The position numbers and the translations under genes were made by a program. From Chitinispirillaceae bacterium (GTDB lineage Bacteria; Fibrobacterota; Chitinivibrionia; Chitinivibrionales; Chitinispirillaceae): DNA of 5,539 nt. Location: assembly GCA_016926315.1 (NCBI GenBank), contig JAFGOU010000410.1:1-5539 (forward strand), read 5' to 3'. A model generated the notes under the pieces. It did not search any database and was not told where the DNA came from. It saw only the letters and a list, made by a program, of their open reading frames with translations. How positions within the stretch are numbered: the first letter of the stretch is position 1; each line of letters starts with the position of its first letter. Shown here piece by piece: positions 4,879-5,539 of this stretch.

Positions 4879-5539
4879 ATGTTCGAAGATGATGCCCAGA
4901 TCCGGCACTATTTGATTTCCCACGATCTTCTCTCCGAGCAGCAGATCTCGGGGGCAATCGATTACGCGCTCGACCGGAACGTCTCCTTTGAGGATTCGCT
5001 CGTCATCCTTGGCCTCCTTACCTTCGAACAGCTCGGCGCGTGCCTTGCCGAACTGCACCATATGCCGTACCGTCCGCTGCTCCAGAAACCGCCATCTACC
5101 TTTTGTAAAAGCATTCTGCCGCCCGATCTCGCGGAAAAATGGCGTGCGTTCCCGCTCGAATTCGACGCTGAAAACGATCTCATCACCATCGCGATCAGCG
5201 CTCCCGATCAGATAAAAAGTTTTATCCGGCTCGAACAGAAACGGTTCGAGCACCATCGCCTCGCCTTCAGCATTGCACCACGCCTTGAAGTAGAGCGGGC
5301 GATCAATGCCTTTTATAAAAAGAGCACCCCCAATGAAGCGTCGGTGCCTGAAGTACCGCGGGATTTCAGCATCATAACCATGGACGAACTCTCGGGCGAC
5401 ATCGTCACACTCGCCGAATACGACGTCCATGACGGTAAAAAAATCCTGCTGCTTGAACCGGACATCGAAAAGGGTAGGGCGTTAAAAACGCTCCTGCGGC
5501 GCGAAGGCTACCTGAGCGTCACGTGGGTTTCGTCGGAAC
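4879..5539 (+). CDS. MshEN/T2SSE_N-like domain protein with start of a receiver domain, 3' end cut
   Basis: Open for 220 codons from the ATG at 4879 to the window end; GGGAG five bases upstream supports this start. Residues ~7-62 resemble the tandem MshEN repeats of secretion ATPase N-termini: 'YLISHDLLSEQQISGAIDYAL' then 'LVILGLLTFEQLGACLAELHHMPYRPL'. Residues ~78-146 continue the same domain ('LPPDLAEKWRAFPLEFDAENDLITIAISAP' to 'APRLEVERAINAFYKK'). After a linker, residues 187-220 ('KKILLLEPDIEKGRALKTLLRREGY') look like the first strand and helix of a response-regulator receiver, with E193/P194 where an acidic pair is usual; the phospho-acceptor lies outside. No Walker motifs are seen. The Arg, Gly and Gln that contact c-di-GMP in MshEN motifs appear replaced in both repeats, so ligand binding is doubtful. 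Position after pilT suggests a role in pilus control. A full secretion ATPase is unlikely, as the receiver-like segment sits where the PAS-like/N2 domain would be. Confidence 0.75.
   Translation, partial: MFEDDAQIRHYLISHDLLSEQQISGAIDYALDRNVSFEDSLVILGLLTFEQLGACLAELHHMPYRPLLQKPPSTFCKSILPPDLAEKWRAFPLEFDAENDLITIAISAPDQIKSFIRLEQKRFEHHRLAFSIAPRLEVERAINAFYKKSTPNEASVPEVPRDFSIITMDELSGDIVTLAEYDVHDGKKILLLEPDIEKGRALKTLLRREGYLSVTWVSSE

Noticed and set aside
4540..5430. 296-codon minus-strand frame opposite pilT and the MshEN gene
   Set aside because: Covers two well-supported plus-strand genes. No ribosome binding site or known domain; a shadow frame.

Overview
The window looks like chromosomal DNA of a Gram-negative, surface-motile polysaccharide degrader of moderately high G+C. 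It encodes a secreted glycoside hydrolase with a sorting-type C-terminal region, a YqgE/AlgH protein, and type IV pilus retraction machinery. The hydrolase tail (an 'LFTLQGKQLWSG...' beta-strand pattern) resembles the C-terminal modules of secreted enzymes in Fibrobacterota, Chitinivibrionia and other FCB-group bacteria. That taxonomic hint is an inference from style only; nothing here fixes the lineage.

Layout. Positions 1-1310, minus strand: 5' part of a secreted GH5-type (clan GH-A) endoglycanase, open to the window edge so its C-terminus is missing. Positions 1311-1845: a gene-free, AT-richer spacer holding the hydrolase leader, a promoter-hairpin-terminator unit on the plus strand that could make a ~74-nt RNA, and two hairpins downstream of the next gene. 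Positions 1846-2421, minus strand: YqgE/AlgH (UPF0301) protein. Positions 2422-2550: divergent promoter region with an inverted repeat between a -35 and a -10. Positions 2551-5539, plus strand: an M24 (Xaa-Pro peptidase/aminopeptidase P-like) metallopeptidase, pilT, and a third gene cut by the window end.

The third gene has a type II/IV secretion ATPase N-terminal (MshEN/T2SSE_N-like) domain but, in place of the ATPase, runs into what looks like a response-regulator receiver domain. It starts 15 nt after pilT and is probably co-transcribed with it, so it is a candidate regulator or adaptor of the pilus. A promoter-like sequence with a 14-bp perfect palindrome over its -10 lies between the peptidase gene and pilT, suggesting the two pilus-related genes can be controlled separately from the peptidase.

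The least ordinary items are the MshEN-receiver protein and the orphan promoter/terminator unit. No CRISPR array, tRNA, rRNA, insertion sequence or defence system was seen.
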